Counted from the first letter of the stretch, positions 36,400 through 46,009 are shown. The stretch: DNA of 64,000 nt from Gramella sp. Hel_I_59 (GCF_006714895.1 NZ_VFME01000001.1:2666001-2730000); one strand, 5' to 3'. A program made the numbers and translations. Notes: generated by a model not told the origin, from the sequence alone.

Positions 36400-37281
36400 C
36401 TATTTTTCAGCATTTAATTCTTCTTTGTATTGATCTAAATTTTCCAGGATTTCCGGAGCAAGTTCCGGTTCCTGCACTTCCTTATATTTTGAAAGTTCAT
36501 CTTTCAGAATCTTTGCAACCAGGTATCTTGCCGTTGGCTTATCATCTGCCGGGATGATGTACCACGGAGCATTTTCCGTAGAAGTTTTATTGATCGCAGC
36601 TTCATAACAATCCTGGTATTTATCCCAGAGTTTTCTTTCCTTAAGATCACCCGGAGAAAATTTCCAGTTCTTGCTGGGCTTATTCAGCCTTCTCAATAAT
36701 CGATCACGTTGCTCATCTTTGGAAAGGTGCAGGAAAAATTTAAAAATGATCGTTCCATTATGTGCAATATGATCCTCAAAATTCCGGATCTGTTCGAAAC
36801 GCTGATCCCAGAAGTTTTCATCTATATCTTCAACGCTGTTGATGCCAGGAATATTTTCATTCATGATATACCCGGGATGGACTCTTGTGACAAGCACATT
36901 TTCGTAATGAGTTCTATTGAACACGCCGAATTTACCACGCTCGGGCAAAGCGATATAATGACGCCACAAATAGTCATGCTTTAGCTCCTTGTGAGAAGGT
37001 GTTTTAAAGCTGTGCACCACCACTCCCCTACTATTAAAGTCTTTAAAAACCTCCCTGATCAAACTGTCCTTTCCCGCAGTATCCATTCCCTGCAGGCAAA
37101 CCAGCACGCTATATTTATGGTGCGCATAAAGTACATCCTGCCAGTCGCCAAGCTTTTTGCGTACATCTATGAGCTTATCTTTAATTTTATCTTCTGAAGC
37201 TTCCATCTCAATCTTTGTAGGCTTCTCTTTTAGTTTAATATTACCGGTTACTTTGAGCTGGGTATGGTCTATTTTCTTCAT
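36400..37281 (-). CDS. ppk2: Polyphosphate kinase 2 family (polyphosphate:nucleotide phosphotransferase)
   Basis: This 293-residue protein has Walker A GMDTAGKDS near 66-74, the lid region HSFKTPSHKELKHDYLWR, FNRTHYENVLVTRVHP and a Walker-B-type strand (GTIIFKFFLHLSKDEQ). The layout is that of PPK2 enzymes, which use polyphosphate to phosphorylate nucleotides (AMP/ADP or GDP). The subclass cannot be decided by eye. It is divergent from the GNAT-like gene, with about 80 nt between the starts. Confidence 0.92.
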   Translation of the reverse strand: MKKIDHTQLKVTGNIKLKEKPTKIEMEASEDKIKDKLIDVRKKLGDWQDVLYAHHKYSVLVCLQGMDTAGKDSLIREVFKDFNSRGVVVHSFKTPSHKELKHDYLWRHYIALPERGKFGVFNRTHYENVLVTRVHPGYIMNENIPGINSVEDIDENFWDQRFEQIRNFEDHIAHNGTIIFKFFLHLSKDEQRDRLLRRLNKPSKNWKFSPGDLKERKLWDKYQDCYEAAINKTSTENAPWYIIPADDKPTARYLVAKILKDELSKYKEVQEPELAPEILENLDQYKEELNAEK

Positions 37282-37359
37282 AAGATTATTAAATGAACCA
37301 CTAAAGATACGATCTTTATAAAAGTTAATTTTTTTATCTTCGCCACAAATTCATTCGGC

Positions 37360-37965
37360 TTGGACAAATTAGAGAGAAAAGATATCATCGATAAGGTCAC
37401 TACACTTTTAAAGGAGATCCCTTCTTCTATGGATGTCGTTAAAAATGATGAAAACCGTGACGAGAGATTCAGGTATCTCGCTACGCATATGGTAGAAAAG
37501 GCAATTGAGAAAGATGCACTTATCGTTTCTGAAAATCGCCAGGGTATCGCCATTCTTTTCAAAACCAGTAAGAAGGATAATAATATCTGGAAAGATCTAT
37601 GGTCTCAACTCAAGCTGGTTGCTAATGTAACCGGAGTGAAAAATGCGCTAGACATTCTCAAGACACAGAAGTACATTAAGAATCAACGTCCTCAGGAAGG
37701 TGAATATCTATACTGCTGGTTCTGGGGAATTCTAAAGGAATACCGAGGCGCAGATACGCAGGTAGGAAAGGAAATGAAAGATGTTTTCTTTAGAACTGCA
37801 CATGATACAGGTCTGGAATTATATGCAGAAACCCGCGGTAGAACGAATGCTATCGTTTACCAACGGGTTGGTTTTGATCTTTTTCATGAATGGGACCATC
37901 CAAGTGGAGACACCATGTATTTTCTTAAGTACGATCCTAAAAAGCCTAGAAATAAAAGACCTTAG
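37360..37965 (+). CDS. Putative GNAT-family acetyltransferase
   Basis: This 201-residue protein starts at a TTG. The last 60 residues (VFFRTAHDTGLELYAET, NAIVYQRVGFDLFHEW) match the C-terminal half of the GNAT fold, where YQRVGF is a common hallmark. The P-loop motif A (Q/RxxGxG/A) is not clear, though YRGADTQVGKEM occupies its place. The substrate is unknown. The stop codon overlaps that of the convergent response-regulator gene by 4 nt. Confidence 0.65.
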   Translation: MDKLERKDIIDKVTTLLKEIPSSMDVVKNDENRDERFRYLATHMVEKAIEKDALIVSENRQGIAILFKTSKKDNNIWKDLWSQLKLVANVTGVKNALDILKTQKYIKNQRPQEGEYLYCWFWGILKEYRGADTQVGKEMKDVFFRTAHDTGLELYAETRGRTNAIVYQRVGFDLFHEWDHPSGDTMYFLKYDPKKPRNKRP

Positions 37966-39128
37966 AACCTGCTTCCGAAGAGCTCCACATCTTCCCTGGT
38001 AATTTCCTTACCACCAAGAATAATAAGCCTTTCCACCACATTTCTAAGTTCTCGTACATTTCCACGCCATTCACTTTGCTTTAGCATTTCGATAGCTTCT
38101 GAAGTGAATTCTTTCTTATTAGTTCCCTGTTCTGTAGCGATCTTTTCACTAAAATGTTCTACCAGGAGCGGGATATCGTCTTTTCTATTTTTTAAAGCAG
38201 GAACTTCGATAAGGATCACGGCAAGACGATGGTAAAGATCTTCTCTGAAATTATTTTCCTCGATCTCTTTTTTAAGGTCTTTGTTTGTGGCCGCGACTAC
38301 TCTTACATCTACTTTAATATCCTTGTCACTTCCAACCCTTGAAATTCTACTTTCCTGAAGGGCTCTTAAAACTTTTGCCTGAGCAGACATACTCATATCC
38401 CCAATCTCATCGAGAAAAATAGTTCCTTTATTAGCCGCTTCAAATTTCCCGGCTCTATCTTTATTTGCTGAAGTAAAAGCTCCCTTTACATGTCCGAATA
38501 GTTCACTTTCGATCAATTCTGAAGGGATCGCAGCACAATTCACCTCGATCATAGGTCCTTTAGAGCGATCACTCTTCTGATGCAACCAGTGCGCAACAAG
38601 TTCCTTTCCTGTTCCATTTGGACCGGTAATAAGAACCCTTGCATCGGTATGAGCAACTTTTTCAATCATGCCTTTGATCCTGCTGATCTCTTCAGAATCC
38701 CCAATCATTTCATAGTTCTTGCTTACCTTTTTCTTCAGTCGAGTATTTTCCACGACTAGTTCTTTGCGATCAAGTGCATTTCGAACAGTATTCAGTAATC
38801 TATTAAGATCCGGTGGTTTTGAAATATAATCAAAAGCTCCGGCCTTCATGGTATTTACAGCGGTATCAAGATCTCCATGTCCAGAGATCATTACAACAGG
38901 AATTTCTGGCTTGATCTTTTTAGTCGCTTCAAGTACTTCCACACCATCCATTTTCGGCATTTTGATGTCACAAAGGATCAGGTCAAAATCTTCATTTTTC
39001 ACCAGTTCCATTCCTGCAAGTCCGTCTTCAGCTTCGGTTACATGATAATCCTTACTTTCTTCACTCAGTATTTTGTTCAGCACTCGTCTTATGCTTGCTT
39101 CGTCTTCTATCAGTAATATTTTTGCCAT
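37962..39128 (-). CDS. Sigma-54-type response regulator lacking the DNA-binding domain
   Basis: This 388-residue protein has a receiver domain (residues 1-120, phospho-acceptor Asp54 in [13 protein letters not shown]). An AAA+ domain follows, with Walker [29 protein letters not shown] and the arginine-finger region [15 protein letters not shown]. NtrC proteins usually end with a Fis-type helix-turn-helix of about 60 residues. Here the chain stops right after the AAA+ C-subdomain (VELFGSRF). The sigma-54 contact loop is GAFTSA instead of GAFTGA. It is last in the ABC-MscS-barrel operon, sharing 1 nt with the barrel gene. No histidine kinase is adjacent. Confidence 0.9.
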   Translation of the reverse strand: MAKILLIEDEASIRRVLNKILSEESKDYHVTEAEDGLAGMELVKNEDFDLILCDIKMPKMDGVEVLEATKKIKPEIPVVMISGHGDLDTAVNTMKAGAFDYISKPPDLNRLLNTVRNALDRKELVVENTRLKKKVSKNYEMIGDSEEISRIKGMIEKVAHTDARVLITGPNGTGKELVAHWLHQKSDRSKGPMIEVNCAAIPSELIESELFGHVKGAFTSANKDRAGKFEAANKGTIFLDEIGDMSMSAQAKVLRALQESRISRVGSDKDIKVDVRVVAATNKDLKKEIEENNFREDLYHRLAVILIEVPALKNRKDDIPLLVEHFSEKIATEQGTNKKEFTSEAIEMLKQSEWRGNVRELRNVVERLIILGGKEITREDVELFGSRF

Positions 39129-40027
39129 TAGAATATTGTAAATTTTATTCCGCTTCTCGCGTAAAATGTATTTGTTTCATTGATCGTGTACAGATCCTCA
39201 CGATCTGCATCACGCAACCTTATATCATTCAATAAAGTATGTCCGCCATAAATATAAAGCTTCAAATGGTCGGTAATGCTATATTGATAACCTAAACCAC
39301 TCAGCAATATTGTCATGGATATACTTTCTGCCTTTGGTCTATCATTAAAAACTAAAGGCTGAGTGTCAATATTTCTTTGAATATTCGCGAAAAATCCATC
39401 CAACGTAACAAAGGCCTGTAATTCACTGTTTTCGCTAAAATGATATTTCATATTGGTCTTCGGGATTCCGACCGTATATGACCAGTTTTCTGCCCATTTT
39501 CTATAGTAGCTCACGATAGGCAATGGAAATGGAAACCCGGTAGTAGTACTATAACGTAACCCAAGAATAAGTCTCCAAGGAATTTCTACCTCTTCCTTAT
39601 CTCTTATTTTCACAAAGAATACAGAACCAGTATAGATAAGATCATCTGCCAGTATGGTATTTTCAGAAAAATTTGAAGCTATCTTCAATCCTCCTTCGGC
39701 ACCGAATCTCCAGTCGTTACCAAATTTAAAAGTGTAACCTAAAGAACCGGTAAAAGACTGAAACCTATCAAGATCTGTTGTTTGAAATCCTGTAGGATCT
39801 TCAAATTTGAAATTTACGTTCCTGTATTCTACGCTCGGCACCAGGTAAGCACCATCTTTTTTTAAAGCAATAGGATAGGCTACCTGTGCTCTAAACCTTC
39901 GGAAGGAGTTATCTGAATTTTTCTGCGGAAAATAAGTGTATTCGATCCTGGCAAGATCAGCTGTCTGGGCATTCAGAAAAGAAAAACCCAGCAAACATAG
40001 TATCAAAATCCAGGACTTATGCATCAT
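39128..40027 (-). CDS. Outer-membrane beta-barrel protein (DUF6268-like)
   Basis: The predicted 299-residue precursor begins MMHKSWILILCLLGFSFLNAQ, a clear signal peptide. I therefore place the start at 40027, 19 codons inside the longest frame. The mature part alternates polar and hydrophobic residues with turns typical of a small barrel and ends in phenylalanine (SGIKFTIF), as outer-membrane proteins do. It resembles DUF6268 proteins of Bacteroidota. It overlaps the MscS gene by about 11 nt and the regulator gene by 1 nt. Confidence 0.75.
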   Translation of the reverse strand: MMHKSWILILCLLGFSFLNAQTADLARIEYTYFPQKNSDNSFRRFRAQVAYPIALKKDGAYLVPSVEYRNVNFKFEDPTGFQTTDLDRFQSFTGSLGYTFKFGNDWRFGAEGGLKIASNFSENTILADDLIYTGSVFFVKIRDKEEVEIPWRLILGLRYSTTTGFPFPLPIVSYYRKWAENWSYTVGIPKTNMKYHFSENSELQAFVTLDGFFANIQRNIDTQPLVFNDRPKAESISMTILLSGLGYQYSITDHLKLYIYGGHTLLNDIRLRDADREDLYTINETNTFYARSGIKFTIF

Positions 40028-40952
40028 TCTCAGTAGTTTGATTGTTAGGAATTTTATTCCCTGGCGGATAAAACATATGTACATCTCGCTGCGGGAATGG
40101 AATGGTGATATTGTTCAACCTGAACTTATCATTGATCTTGAATCTCAATTCACTCTTCACCTTAGGGTCTACAAAGCTGTCTGACACATAGAAATGTAAC
40201 GCAAACATTAAAGCAGAATCTCCAAAATCTTCAAAAAGCACGAATGGCTCAGGCTTCTTTAAAATACCTTTCTGCTCCTTTGCGCATTCCAGAAGGATTG
40301 TTCTAACTTTTTCAACATCACTTCCATAAGCAACTCCCACTTTAACCGATTCCCGGGTGGTTTTATGGTTTTGCGTATAGTTATATACTGTATCGCTTAT
40401 AAATTTATGGTTTGGGATGATCATTACCTTATCATCTCTCGTAAGAGCCCTGGTAGTTCTTAGTTTAATTTCGAATACCCGGGCCACCCGGCCATCCATT
40501 TCTATAATGTCTCCAACCAGAAGTGATTTATCAAGAATGATAAATATACCACCAATTACATCCTGAAATAATTCCTGCAAAGCCAGACCAAGTCCAACAA
40601 ATAACGCGGCAGAAGCTGTAAGCAAGATAGTTACATCTACACCCGTGGAGCTTAAAGTGATCAGGATCACCGTAAGATAAACAAAGTATTTGATGAATTT
40701 GAAGACGCTTATAAACTTCATCTTGTCTTCGTCCATCAATTTTGAGGTGATGAAAGATCGAATTAATCGTAATGCCACGCTGGTCAATAGAAAGGACAGG
40801 ATAACAATAATGACCATTCCAACGGTGATCTTTACATCATCGCCTCCTATCTGATAACTGAATCCGGCGTTCCAGAAATCCTGTATCAAACCCCAGATAT
40901 CCTCCTCAATTACTTCTGTAACTTTCTCTTTTGTAGATTGATCGTCCTGCAT
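40017..40952 (-). CDS. MscS-type small mechanosensitive channel
   Basis: This 311-residue protein has an N-terminal soluble extension, three membrane helices (about 40-62, 88-108 and 112-130) and the pore-lining helix GLGLALQELFQDVIGGIFIILD near 123-144. The MscS beta domain follows, with GDIIEMDGRVARVFEIKLRTT and IIPNHKFISD. It releases solutes on membrane tension. It is 1 nt downstream of the ABC permease gene, which makes it part of an envelope operon. Confidence 0.93.
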   Translation of the reverse strand: MQDDQSTKEKVTEVIEEDIWGLIQDFWNAGFSYQIGGDDVKITVGMVIIVILSFLLTSVALRLIRSFITSKLMDEDKMKFISVFKFIKYFVYLTVILITLSSTGVDVTILLTASAALFVGLGLALQELFQDVIGGIFIILDKSLLVGDIIEMDGRVARVFEIKLRTTRALTRDDKVMIIPNHKFISDTVYNYTQNHKTTRESVKVGVAYGSDVEKVRTILLECAKEQKGILKKPEPFVLFEDFGDSALMFALHFYVSDSFVDPKVKSELRFKINDKFRLNNITIPFPQRDVHMFYPPGNKIPNNQTTENDA

Positions 40953-40953
40953 T

Positions 40954-42252
40954 CTAATACTTAAGCCACTTATACAATTCTTTATAGCTTGGTTTTTTCC
41001 CGTACATCAATATTCCCACACGATAAATTTTTGCCGATAACCAAAGTACTGCGAAATTAGTTCCAATTAAAATAATGATGGAAATTAAGATCTCGTACCA
41101 TGGCACCCCAAACGGAATACGCATGAGCATTACAATAGGTGATGTGAAAGGTATAAATGAAAATATGGTTGATACGGTCCCGTGCGGATTTTCCACTACG
41201 GAAAAGAAACCTACATAGATCCCTAAAATAAGAGGTAGAATAACCGGAAACATAAATTGCTGTGTATCAGTTTCACTATCTACCGCAGCTCCAATCGCCG
41301 CATAAACCGAACTGTACAAAAAGTATCCGCCAATAAAATAGATCACAAAGAAACTAAGCAGGCTGGCATACGGTAACTTCAGAATATCGATCACAAGCTG
41401 ATTGATCTTTGGATTCCCAGCATTTTCCATCGCCACAGTGGCCGGTGTCTGTGCTGCCATAGGATCAATACCTAAGAAAGTAGACAATCCTAATAATAGT
41501 ACACTTCCAAGAATTACCCAGACTACGAATTGGGTTAGTCCCGCAAGACTGGTTCCCAGAACCTTCCCCAGTAATAATTGAAAGGGTTTTACTGAAGAAA
41601 CAATGATCTCAATAATCCTATTGGTTTTCTCCTCAATCACACTACGCATGACCATATTACCATAAATGATAATGAACATCATAAGCAGATAACCGGCTGC
41701 ACCACCAAAGAACATCTTGATATAATTAGACATTTTCGAACTTTTCTCACCTGAGAAATTCTGGATATCCACGCTAACATCTGCTCTCGCTTTATCTATT
41801 TCTGAAACATCTATTCCTTTATCAATTAGTTGTTTACGGGTTAATTTATCTGAAATGGTTTTCTCTATATTCTCTATAGTTCCAAAACCGGGTGTCTCTT
41901 TTCCGAAGAATTCGATCGTATCTGGTTTGCCGCTAATAGAATTGAGGGGAGAGATATGGATGAGTCCGAAATATTCATTTTCCAGCACCTGAGTCCTGGC
42001 AAGCTGAAGATCTTTTTCTGATAGATCCAGATATTGAACCTGCTCTCCATCTTTAAACTCTTCAGCAAAAATTCCTGTATCATCATGAATTCCAATGATC
42101 TTTTGATCGGTACTATTGAGCATACTCAAATAAGCGATCAACATGATCATTCCCACAAAGATGAGCGGACTCAAAAATGTCATCACAATGAAGGTCTTAT
42201 TGCGTACCCGGGCAAGATATTCCCTGCTAATGATCAACTTTAAATTACGCAT
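40954..42252 (-). CDS. ABC-2 type transporter permease (NatB-like)
   Basis: This 432-residue permease has a first helix near 22-43 and a large extracytoplasmic domain of about 140 residues. Five helices follow, with the VIEEKTNRIIEIIVSSVKP motif near residue 208 that marks the NatB/YhaP group. Its ATPase is encoded by the overlapping upstream gene (8 nt). Related systems export Na+ or peptides/antimicrobials. The substrate here is unknown. Confidence 0.9.
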   Translation of the reverse strand: MRNLKLIISREYLARVRNKTFIVMTFLSPLIFVGMIMLIAYLSMLNSTDQKIIGIHDDTGIFAEEFKDGEQVQYLDLSEKDLQLARTQVLENEYFGLIHISPLNSISGKPDTIEFFGKETPGFGTIENIEKTISDKLTRKQLIDKGIDVSEIDKARADVSVDIQNFSGEKSSKMSNYIKMFFGGAAGYLLMMFIIIYGNMVMRSVIEEKTNRIIEIIVSSVKPFQLLLGKVLGTSLAGLTQFVVWVILGSVLLLGLSTFLGIDPMAAQTPATVAMENAGNPKINQLVIDILKLPYASLLSFFVIYFIGGYFLYSSVYAAIGAAVDSETDTQQFMFPVILPLILGIYVGFFSVVENPHGTVSTIFSFIPFTSPIVMLMRIPFGVPWYEILISIIILIGTNFAVLWLSAKIYRVGILMYGKKPSYKELYKWLKY

Positions 42253-43174
42253 TCTGAGTCACAGTTTTAATGAAAATATCGTTTACTGAAGGAATTACCT
42301 CCACAAAATGGTTCACCTTCGCCTGGCTGAGTAAATATCTAAGCAACTCATTAGAATTGTCTTTATCACCAACTTTGATGGTCAGCTTAAGATCATCCTG
42401 AATACTCTTGTACTTAGCGGGTCCAACTTCAAATTTTGACTGCAGGTCTGCATACAAAGCATTTTTATCTGCCGTTTCCAAACCAATTTCGAAAGTGTTT
42501 GAAGTATATGCTTTTTTGATCTCGTTGATTGGGCCATCCAGTAATTTATTCGATTTATGGATTAGTGCTATATAATCGCAAAGCTCCTCCACGCTTTCCA
42601 TACGATGAGTAGAGAATAGAATAGTAGCTCCTTCTTCTCTTAATTGCAGTATCTCGTCTTTGATAAGATTCGCATTCACCGGATCGAACCCACTAAAGGG
42701 TTCGTCAAAAATCAGAAGCTTTGGACGGTGTAGAACGGTGATCACAAATTGTACTTTCTGAGCCATTCCCTTAGACAATTCCTGGATTTTTTTATCCCAC
42801 CATTCCTCTATCTCCAGCTTTTCGAACCAGTATTTAAGCCGTTCTTTAGCTTCAGCTTTACTCAATCCTTTTAATCTTGCCAGATATAGTGCCTGTTCTC
42901 CAACTTTCATGGATTTGTAGAGCCCTCTTTCTTCCGGCAGGTAGCCAATATGGGCGATATCATCTGGATGTAATGGTTTGCCATCAAGATATACCTTGCC
43001 TTCATCTGGCATGGTGATCTGGTTAATTATCCTGAGAAAGGTAGTTTTTCCTGCACCATTGGGACCTAAAAGTCCAAAAATACTTCCGCGTGGGATACTT
43101 AGAGAAACATCGTTGAGAGCTGTAAATTTTCCGAAGCGCTTGTAGACATTCTCGGCAACCAAAAGATTATCCAT
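42245..43174 (-). CDS. ABC transporter ATP-binding protein (NatA-like)
   Basis: This 309-residue ATPase has Walker A GPNGAGKTT near 38-46, signature LSKGMAQKVQF and Walker B LLIFDEPFSGFDP. The C-terminal 90 residues match the extension of NatA/CcmA-type ATPases. It is the first gene of a five-gene minus-strand operon with the permease, MscS, the barrel protein and the sigma-54-type regulator. About 100 nt upstream lie the tandem terminators of dnaJ. Confidence 0.92.
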   Translation of the reverse strand: MDNLLVAENVYKRFGKFTALNDVSLSIPRGSIFGLLGPNGAGKTTFLRIINQITMPDEGKVYLDGKPLHPDDIAHIGYLPEERGLYKSMKVGEQALYLARLKGLSKAEAKERLKYWFEKLEIEEWWDKKIQELSKGMAQKVQFVITVLHRPKLLIFDEPFSGFDPVNANLIKDEILQLREEGATILFSTHRMESVEELCDYIALIHKSNKLLDGPINEIKKAYTSNTFEIGLETADKNALYADLQSKFEVGPAKYKSIQDDLKLTIKVGDKDNSNELLRYLLSQAKVNHFVEVIPSVNDIFIKTVTQNA

Positions 43175-43270
43175 AGAGTTCTTTATAATATGTTAAAGAT
43201 ATAGAAATAGCAATAGAGAAAAAGTCGATTATGAAGATTTTATTATTCAAAAAAGTCCCTAAAAACAAAA

Positions 43271-43298
43271 CCCACCCTCAATAAATTAAGGATGGGAA
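43271..43298 (-). terminator. Second terminator after dnaJ
   Basis: On the minus strand CCCATCCT pairs with AGGGTGGG across a 12-nt loop with one G-U pair, followed by TTTTGTTTTT. It backs up the hairpin at 43322-43348. Confidence 0.6.
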
Positions 43299-43321
43299 AA
43301 AAATTGCTATGAAAAAGAAAA

Positions 43322-43348
43322 ATTATCGCTAAAAGACTTAGCGATAAT
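43322..43348 (-). terminator. Rho-independent terminator after dnaJ
   Basis: A perfect 11-bp stem, ATTATCGCTAA (43322-43332) with TTAGCGATAAT (43338-43348), has a 5-nt loop. On the minus strand it is followed by a T-rich stretch. It lies 33 nt past the dnaJ stop. Confidence 0.88.
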
Positions 43349-43380
43349 CAAATATATAAAAATTTTCTTAAAATTGGATT

Positions 43381-44508
43381 TTATGAAAACATATCTTTTA
43401 CTTTTTCAAAAAATGACTTGTCACTTTTCTCTGGATTCGGCTGGAAGTTATCGTCATTAGCCATTCTCTCGAAAAATTCTTTCTGTTCTTTATTTAAGGT
43501 TTTTGGAGTCCACACATTTACGTGAACCAGCAAATCTCCTTTTCCGTAGCCATTAATACTACTAATACCCTTACCACGAAGACGTAAAATCTTTCCAGAC
43601 TGCACTCCTTCTTCGATCTTGATACGAACTTTTCCAGTTACCGTATCAATCTCTTTTGAAGTACCAAGTGCTGCTTCAGAATAACTTATATAAAGGTCAT
43701 AGTGAAGATTATCACCTTCACGTTGTAAGCTCGGGTGCTCCTTCTCTTCGATCGCAACTAGCAGATCACCAGGAATTCCGTTACCCGGAGCATCATTTCC
43801 TTTTGAAGAAACCTTTAACTGCATTCCATCTTCAACTCCTGCTGGAATCTTAATAGAAACAGTTTCTTCCTTCATAATCAGCCCCTGAGCATCTGCACCT
43901 TCGGGTTTTTTGTCAATGATCTGTCCTGACCCACCACATGTAGTACATGGAGAAGCAGTTTGCATTCTACCAAGTATGGTATTAGTGACTCTGGTCACCT
44001 GACCTGACCCGTTACACGTAGTACAGGTTTTATAAGTAGTCCCAGAAGCCTGAATCTTACGCTTTACTTTGATCTTCTTTTCGCAACCGTTGGCAATCTC
44101 TTCAAGGTTTAGGCTCACACGAATTCTAAGGTTACTCCCTTTTGCACGTCGCTGTCCTCCACCAAAGCCGCCGCCGAAACCGGAGAAACCTCCGCCTCCG
44201 CCAAAGCCACCGCCAAAGATGTCACCAAACTGGCTGAATATGTCATCCATATTCATACCACCGCCGCCACCGCCGAAGCCGCCGCCATCGAAGGCCTGAT
44301 GACCAAAACGATCATATTTAGCACGTTTTTCCTGATTTCCTAATACCTCATAGGCTTCAGCAGATTTTTTAAACATATCTTCAGCTGAGGAGTCACCAGG
44401 ATTCTTATCCGGATGATACTTCAAAGCCAGTTTTCTATATGCTTTCTTGATCTCTGCTGCTGAAGCGTCTTTACTTACGCCTAATATTTCGTAATAATCT
44501 TCTTTCAT
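43381..44508 (-). CDS. dnaJ: Co-chaperone DnaJ with reduced zinc region
   Basis: This 375-residue Hsp40 has a J domain at residues 1-70 with HPD at 32-34. A long Gly/Phe-rich linker (about 77-120) includes [20 protein letters not shown]. Then come only two CxxCxGxG motifs (163-170 and 189-196) where DnaJ normally has four. By alignment with E. coli the retained pair corresponds to motifs 2 and 3 (zinc site II). The substrate-binding beta domains and dimer region follow. It is downstream of grpE in a heat-shock unit and delivers substrates to DnaK. Confidence 0.95.
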   Translation of the reverse strand: MKEDYYEILGVSKDASAAEIKKAYRKLALKYHPDKNPGDSSAEDMFKKSAEAYEVLGNQEKRAKYDRFGHQAFDGGGFGGGGGGMNMDDIFSQFGDIFGGGFGGGGGFSGFGGGFGGGQRRAKGSNLRIRVSLNLEEIANGCEKKIKVKRKIQASGTTYKTCTTCNGSGQVTRVTNTILGRMQTASPCTTCGGSGQIIDKKPEGADAQGLIMKEETVSIKIPAGVEDGMQLKVSSKGNDAPGNGIPGDLLVAIEEKEHPSLQREGDNLHYDLYISYSEAALGTSKEIDTVTGKVRIKIEEGVQSGKILRLRGKGISSINGYGKGDLLVHVNVWTPKTLNKEQKEFFERMANDDNFQPNPEKSDKSFFEKVKDMFS

Positions 44509-44539
44509 ACTGTGTTTTTACAATTCTGTAAAAGCGTTT

Positions 44540-45133
44540 TTATTTTCCTGTAACCACTTTTGGATACCTGATAATTCTTTCTCCAAGCTTATAACCTGGC
44601 TCAACCACGTCTACGATCTTACCTTTAAGATCTTCTGAAGGTGCTGGGATTTGTGTAATAGCTTCATGAATTTCAGAATCAAAATCACTCCCCTGCTCCA
44701 CGTCCATTCTTTCAAGACCTTTAGCCTTTAGAGTTTCGCGAAGTTTGTTGTGAATTAACTCAACTCCTTTGAGAAGGTTCTCATCACCAGACTTATTGAT
44801 CTCGTTCATCGCCCTGTCAAAATCGTCCATTACCGGCAGCATAGCTGTCATTACTTCCTGGTTGGCAGTTTTGAACAATTCAAGACGTTCCTTTGAAGTT
44901 CTACGCTTATAATTTTCAAATTCTGCAAAAAGTCTCAGGAATTTATCCTTCTCTTTTTGAAGATCTTCTATCATGCGCTCTTCTTCGCTAAGTTCGCTAT
45001 CGCTTGCTGTATCTTCTGCTTCGGTATCATCACCGGCCTGGTCTACCTCATTGATCGCTTCATCCATCGCATCCTCAACCTGGTCTTTCACTCTTTTATC
45101 TTCGTCTTTGATGTTATCTTCTTTTCGGCTCAT
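44540..45133 (-). CDS. grpE: Nucleotide exchange factor GrpE
   Basis: This 197-residue protein has an acidic N-terminal tail, a long coiled coil (about 50-110, with RLFAEFENYKRRTSKER) and the compact beta domain (VMTAMLPVMDDFDRAM, GYKLGERIIRYPKVVT). It dimerises and releases ADP from DnaK. It is first in the grpE-dnaJ unit, 31 nt upstream of dnaJ. dnaK is not in the window. Confidence 0.95.
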   Translation of the reverse strand: MSRKEDNIKDEDKRVKDQVEDAMDEAINEVDQAGDDTEAEDTASDSELSEEERMIEDLQKEKDKFLRLFAEFENYKRRTSKERLELFKTANQEVMTAMLPVMDDFDRAMNEINKSGDENLLKGVELIHNKLRETLKAKGLERMDVEQGSDFDSEIHEAITQIPAPSEDLKGKIVDVVEPGYKLGERIIRYPKVVTGK

Positions 45134-45254
45134 TTTATAAAAAATTTACTTTCTGCTGCAATGGGGTCAAATTCATTGCCAATTAAGCTGAAATGTCAAA
45201 ATGTCACAGAAATTATTTAATAAAACTTTAAGAAGTCCGGTTTGATTTTCAATT

Positions 45255-45262
45255 TACTTTTG
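45255..45262 (+). promoter_or_regulatory. Putative -7 promoter element for the YceI gene
   Basis: TACTTTTG matches TAnnTTTG and lies 25 nt before the ATG at 45287. No -33 TTG stands at the ideal spacing. Confidence 0.5.
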
Positions 45263-45286
45263 CGCGGAATATAAAAAACTTTAACA

Positions 45287-45955
45287 ATGAAAAAATTATT
45301 ACTGAATGCATTTGTAGTAGCTAGTCTTGGACTTGGTTTTACAGCATGTAAAAATAACAATAACGAAGCTGAAACAGCTGACGCGAAAGATGCGGCAACT
45401 GCTGAAGCTGAAGCAATGGAATATAAAGTAGATACTACTGCTTCCACTATCGAATGGCAGGGTTCTAAGCCAACTGGAAATCACACAGGAACTATCGCTG
45501 TGAAAGAAGGTACATTTATGGCTACAGACTCTACGATCCAGAGTGGAACTTTCGTGATCGATATGCAGTCTATCGAAGTTACAGATCTTGAAGGAGAAGA
45601 GAAGTCAAATCTTGAGGCTCACCTTATGGGAACTGTAGAAGGAAAAGAAGGTGACTTCTTTAACGTTCAGGAATATCCTGATGCTACTTTTGAAGTAACT
45701 GGAATCACTGAAGAAGAAGGTACTACAATGCTACAAGGGAATCTTACAATGAAAGAAGTTACTAAGAACATTACTTTCCCTGTAACCATCAGCAAAAATG
45801 ATGATACTTACACTATCAGCAGTAAAGATTTCAGCATCGATCGTACAAAATGGAACGTAAACTACGGATCTAAATCTGTATTCGAAGGTCTTGGAGACCA
45901 GTTCATCAACGATGAAATTCAGTTAACGATCAATCTTGAAGCTAAGAAAGCTTAA
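45287..45955 (+). CDS. YceI-family lipoprotein
   Basis: This 222-residue precursor has a lipoprotein signal (FVVASLGLGFTAC, Cys at about 21). A short acidic linker follows, then the YceI beta-barrel domain from about residue 46 (STIEWQGSKPTGNHTGTI, FVIDMQSIEVTDL). YceI proteins are lipocalin-like and bind isoprenoid or other hydrophobic ligands. The Asn/Ala/Glu-rich linker suggests a surface or periplasmic anchor. It is monocistronic between a promoter and a strong terminator. Confidence 0.92.
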   Translation: MKKLLLNAFVVASLGLGFTACKNNNNEAETADAKDAATAEAEAMEYKVDTTASTIEWQGSKPTGNHTGTIAVKEGTFMATDSTIQSGTFVIDMQSIEVTDLEGEEKSNLEAHLMGTVEGKEGDFFNVQEYPDATFEVTGITEEEGTTMLQGNLTMKEVTKNITFPVTISKNDDTYTISSKDFSIDRTKWNVNYGSKSVFEGLGDQFINDEIQLTINLEAKKA

Positions 45956-45972
45956 TTATAAAGATCAAATAA

Positions 45973-46006
45973 TAAAAAAAAAGGCTGCCATCTGGCAGCC
46001 TTTTTT
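45973..46006. terminator. Bidirectional terminator between YceI and the SDR epimerase
   Basis: AAGGCTGCCA (45981-45990) pairs with TGGCAGCCTT (45993-46002) around a minimal loop. It is flanked by A's on the left and T's on the right, so it can stop both convergent transcripts. Confidence 0.92.
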
Positions 46007-46009
46007 GTT

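Noticed and set aside
37962..39128. Frameshifted NtrC gene
   Set aside because: The convergent gene occupies the downstream sequence with a coherent GNAT-like reading frame, so no hidden DNA-binding domain fits there.
44069..44299. Proline-rich rightward ORF
   Set aside because: It is the antisense of the Gly-rich linker of dnaJ, which explains the proline runs.
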